Assembly (NCBI RefSeq): GCF_025154055.1
Contig: NZ_JAOALK010000041.1
Span: forward strand, 62,001-126,000
DNA: 64,000 nt
DNA from: Aquibacillus koreensis
GTDB lineage: Bacteria; Bacillota; Bacilli; Bacillales; Amphibacillaceae
Direction: 5' to 3'
The position numbers and the translations under genes were made by a program. This document shows positions 63,198 to 64,000 of this stretch, piece by piece (the first letter of the stretch is position 1; the number at the start of each line of letters is the position of its first letter). The notes beneath the pieces are model-generated. The model had not been told where the DNA came from. It worked only from the letters and a program-made list of their open reading frames with translations, and ran no database searches.

Positions 63198-63812
63198 CTA
63201 ATCTAAATTCTTTTCTGGTTTTTCTACATGTTTCCTATTTCTCACCTCCGTAAATATGTTATCTGACATATTTGTTGGAGGTGTTGTGTTATCTGTAGGC
63301 GGATTCAATTGATAGGATTCCATTAGTGATTTCAACATTTGGATATCTTCTTTCGTAGCATATTGTTGTTCAGGTTTTAACATGTACCCTAGCTGACCAT
63401 TTGATTCGATTGTTGCCCATTGTAAATCACTAATTTTACCAATATTTTGTTGTCTCAATCGCACCTCCAGCATATCGACAGTTAACCTTAGCTTTTTAAG
63501 ATTTTGTTCATTGATTCGTCCATTTTCAACAACGATAAATGACTTTCCATAAATAAAAGTCTCCATTTTATTCGATTTAAGAACGAGATACTCAATTAAG
63601 ATAAGTGTAATGACCATTAAAAGTGTTATGACCATTGTAATCCAAATGTTCCGATCACCAACAGGTTGAATAATTAATGAACCTACTGCGATCATCATCA
63701 CCGTTTGAGCAACAGTAAGTTGAGAAATTGATTTTCTCCCAGCTAACCTTAAAATAAGCACGCCTCCAATGACAATGACTATCGCTTTCCATATGAAATG
63801 AAAATCCAACAT
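63198..63812 (-). CDS. DUF421 membrane protein (YetF-like)
   Basis: About 204 residues. Three N-terminal helices (LDFHFIWKAIVIVIGGVLIL, then two) with RLAGRKSISQLTVAQTVMMIAVGS, then a cytoplasmic domain (GKSFIVVENGRINEQNLKKLRLTVDMLEVRLRQQNI). Typical of YetF/YdfR family; functions are poorly known, some spore-related. ATG at 63812 follows GGGGGAG; the C-tail beyond the domain is polar. Confidence 0.85.
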   Translation of the reverse strand: MLDFHFIWKAIVIVIGGVLILRLAGRKSISQLTVAQTVMMIAVGSLIIQPVGDRNIWITMVITLLMVITLILIEYLVLKSNKMETFIYGKSFIVVENGRINEQNLKKLRLTVDMLEVRLRQQNIGKISDLQWATIESNGQLGYMLKPEQQYATKEDIQMLKSLMESYQLNPPTDNTTPPTNMSDNIFTEVRNRKHVEKPEKNLD

Positions 63813-64000
63813 TACTCCCCCTTTTGCAGAACTATAATACTTTTTATCGCTCCACAACTCTATTTTGAATTCTATAAGTAACAATTAACTTCAGTGATTC
63901 GATATTTATATCTTGCTAAAAAGCAAGCAAAAATATTCCTGAATTGGAAGAAGGGTACCTTACTTCAGTGTTTCAAAGAATTATAAAACTAGGGGAAATT

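Overview
This 64 kb window is an AT-rich chromosomal segment of a spore-forming, low-GC Gram-positive bacterium. It looks like a member of the Bacillaceae in the Oceanobacillus/Ornithinibacillus/Virgibacillus group. The evidence is strong Shine-Dalgarno sequences (AGGAGG type) before nearly every gene, frequent TTG/GTG starts, a lysine riboswitch and a proline T-box, lipoprotein lipoboxes, a sporulation-type PAS kinase, a CsgA-like spore protein, and Bacillus-type gltC/gltAB, proBA and ppaC. The genus is inferred from gene content only. I saw no tRNA, rRNA, CRISPR array, transposase or prophage.

Layout. 0-8 kb holds two ABC export systems: a MacAB-like ATPase/lipoprotein adaptor/FtsX-permease operon whose ATPase seems to start at a CTG, and an ATPase plus two PF06182-type permeases. 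Between them lie an orphan 36-residue membrane peptide and a large REP-like palindrome. 8-14 kb carries small-metabolite and repair genes: a P-loop kinase-like protein, a nucleoside phosphorylase, an HD-GYP protein, an endonuclease IV family protein, an RlaP-type nucleotidyltransferase and an ATP-grasp ligase. 14.4-21 kb has dapA behind a complete lysine riboswitch, an M20 peptidase, cvfB, a YqxD-family protein and a long-form NADP isocitrate dehydrogenase. At 21.1-21.3 kb the minus strand encodes a probable 6S RNA with its own promoter, long closing stem and terminator. 21-27 kb contains a VanZ-like protein, a Gly/Pro/Tyr-repeat protein, a rhodanese-cysK pair, uvsE, an AEC transporter and a DEDDh exonuclease.

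27.4-31.6 kb is a ba3-type cytochrome oxidase cluster: subunit IIa (too short for routine gene calling), subunit II, subunit I, a SCO copper chaperone, an integral membrane protein with a Met/His-rich loop, and a lipoprotein carrying a CuA-like Cys/Cys/His/Met site. 31.6-44.7 kb mixes a YdcF-like protein, a HIT-GNAT fusion, adenosine deaminase, ilvA, ppaC, the T-box-controlled proBA operon, an LLM oxidoreductase, ilvE and a HEPN-CBS fusion. 45-52 kb is the glutamate synthase locus, gltB-gltD divergent from its LysR activator gltC, preceded by a four-unit palindromic repeat. 52-55 kb has a Pol I-like 5'-3' exonuclease, a sporulation-type sensor kinase and msrA. 55.7-63.1 kb is the histidine operon hisZ-G-D-B-H-A-F-I, with mostly overlapping genes and no hisC, divergent from a PHP-type histidinol phosphatase. 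A DUF421 membrane protein closes the window.

The amino-acid genes form a coherent nitrogen block: lysine, cysteine, threonine/isoleucine and branched-chain, proline, glutamate and histidine. Each has a visible or plausible control element: L-box, Pro T-box, GltC site, CodY-like boxes, or an operator-like palindrome. Several starts were moved inward because the Shine-Dalgarno spacing supports a downstream ATG, GTG, TTG or, in two cases, an unusual codon.
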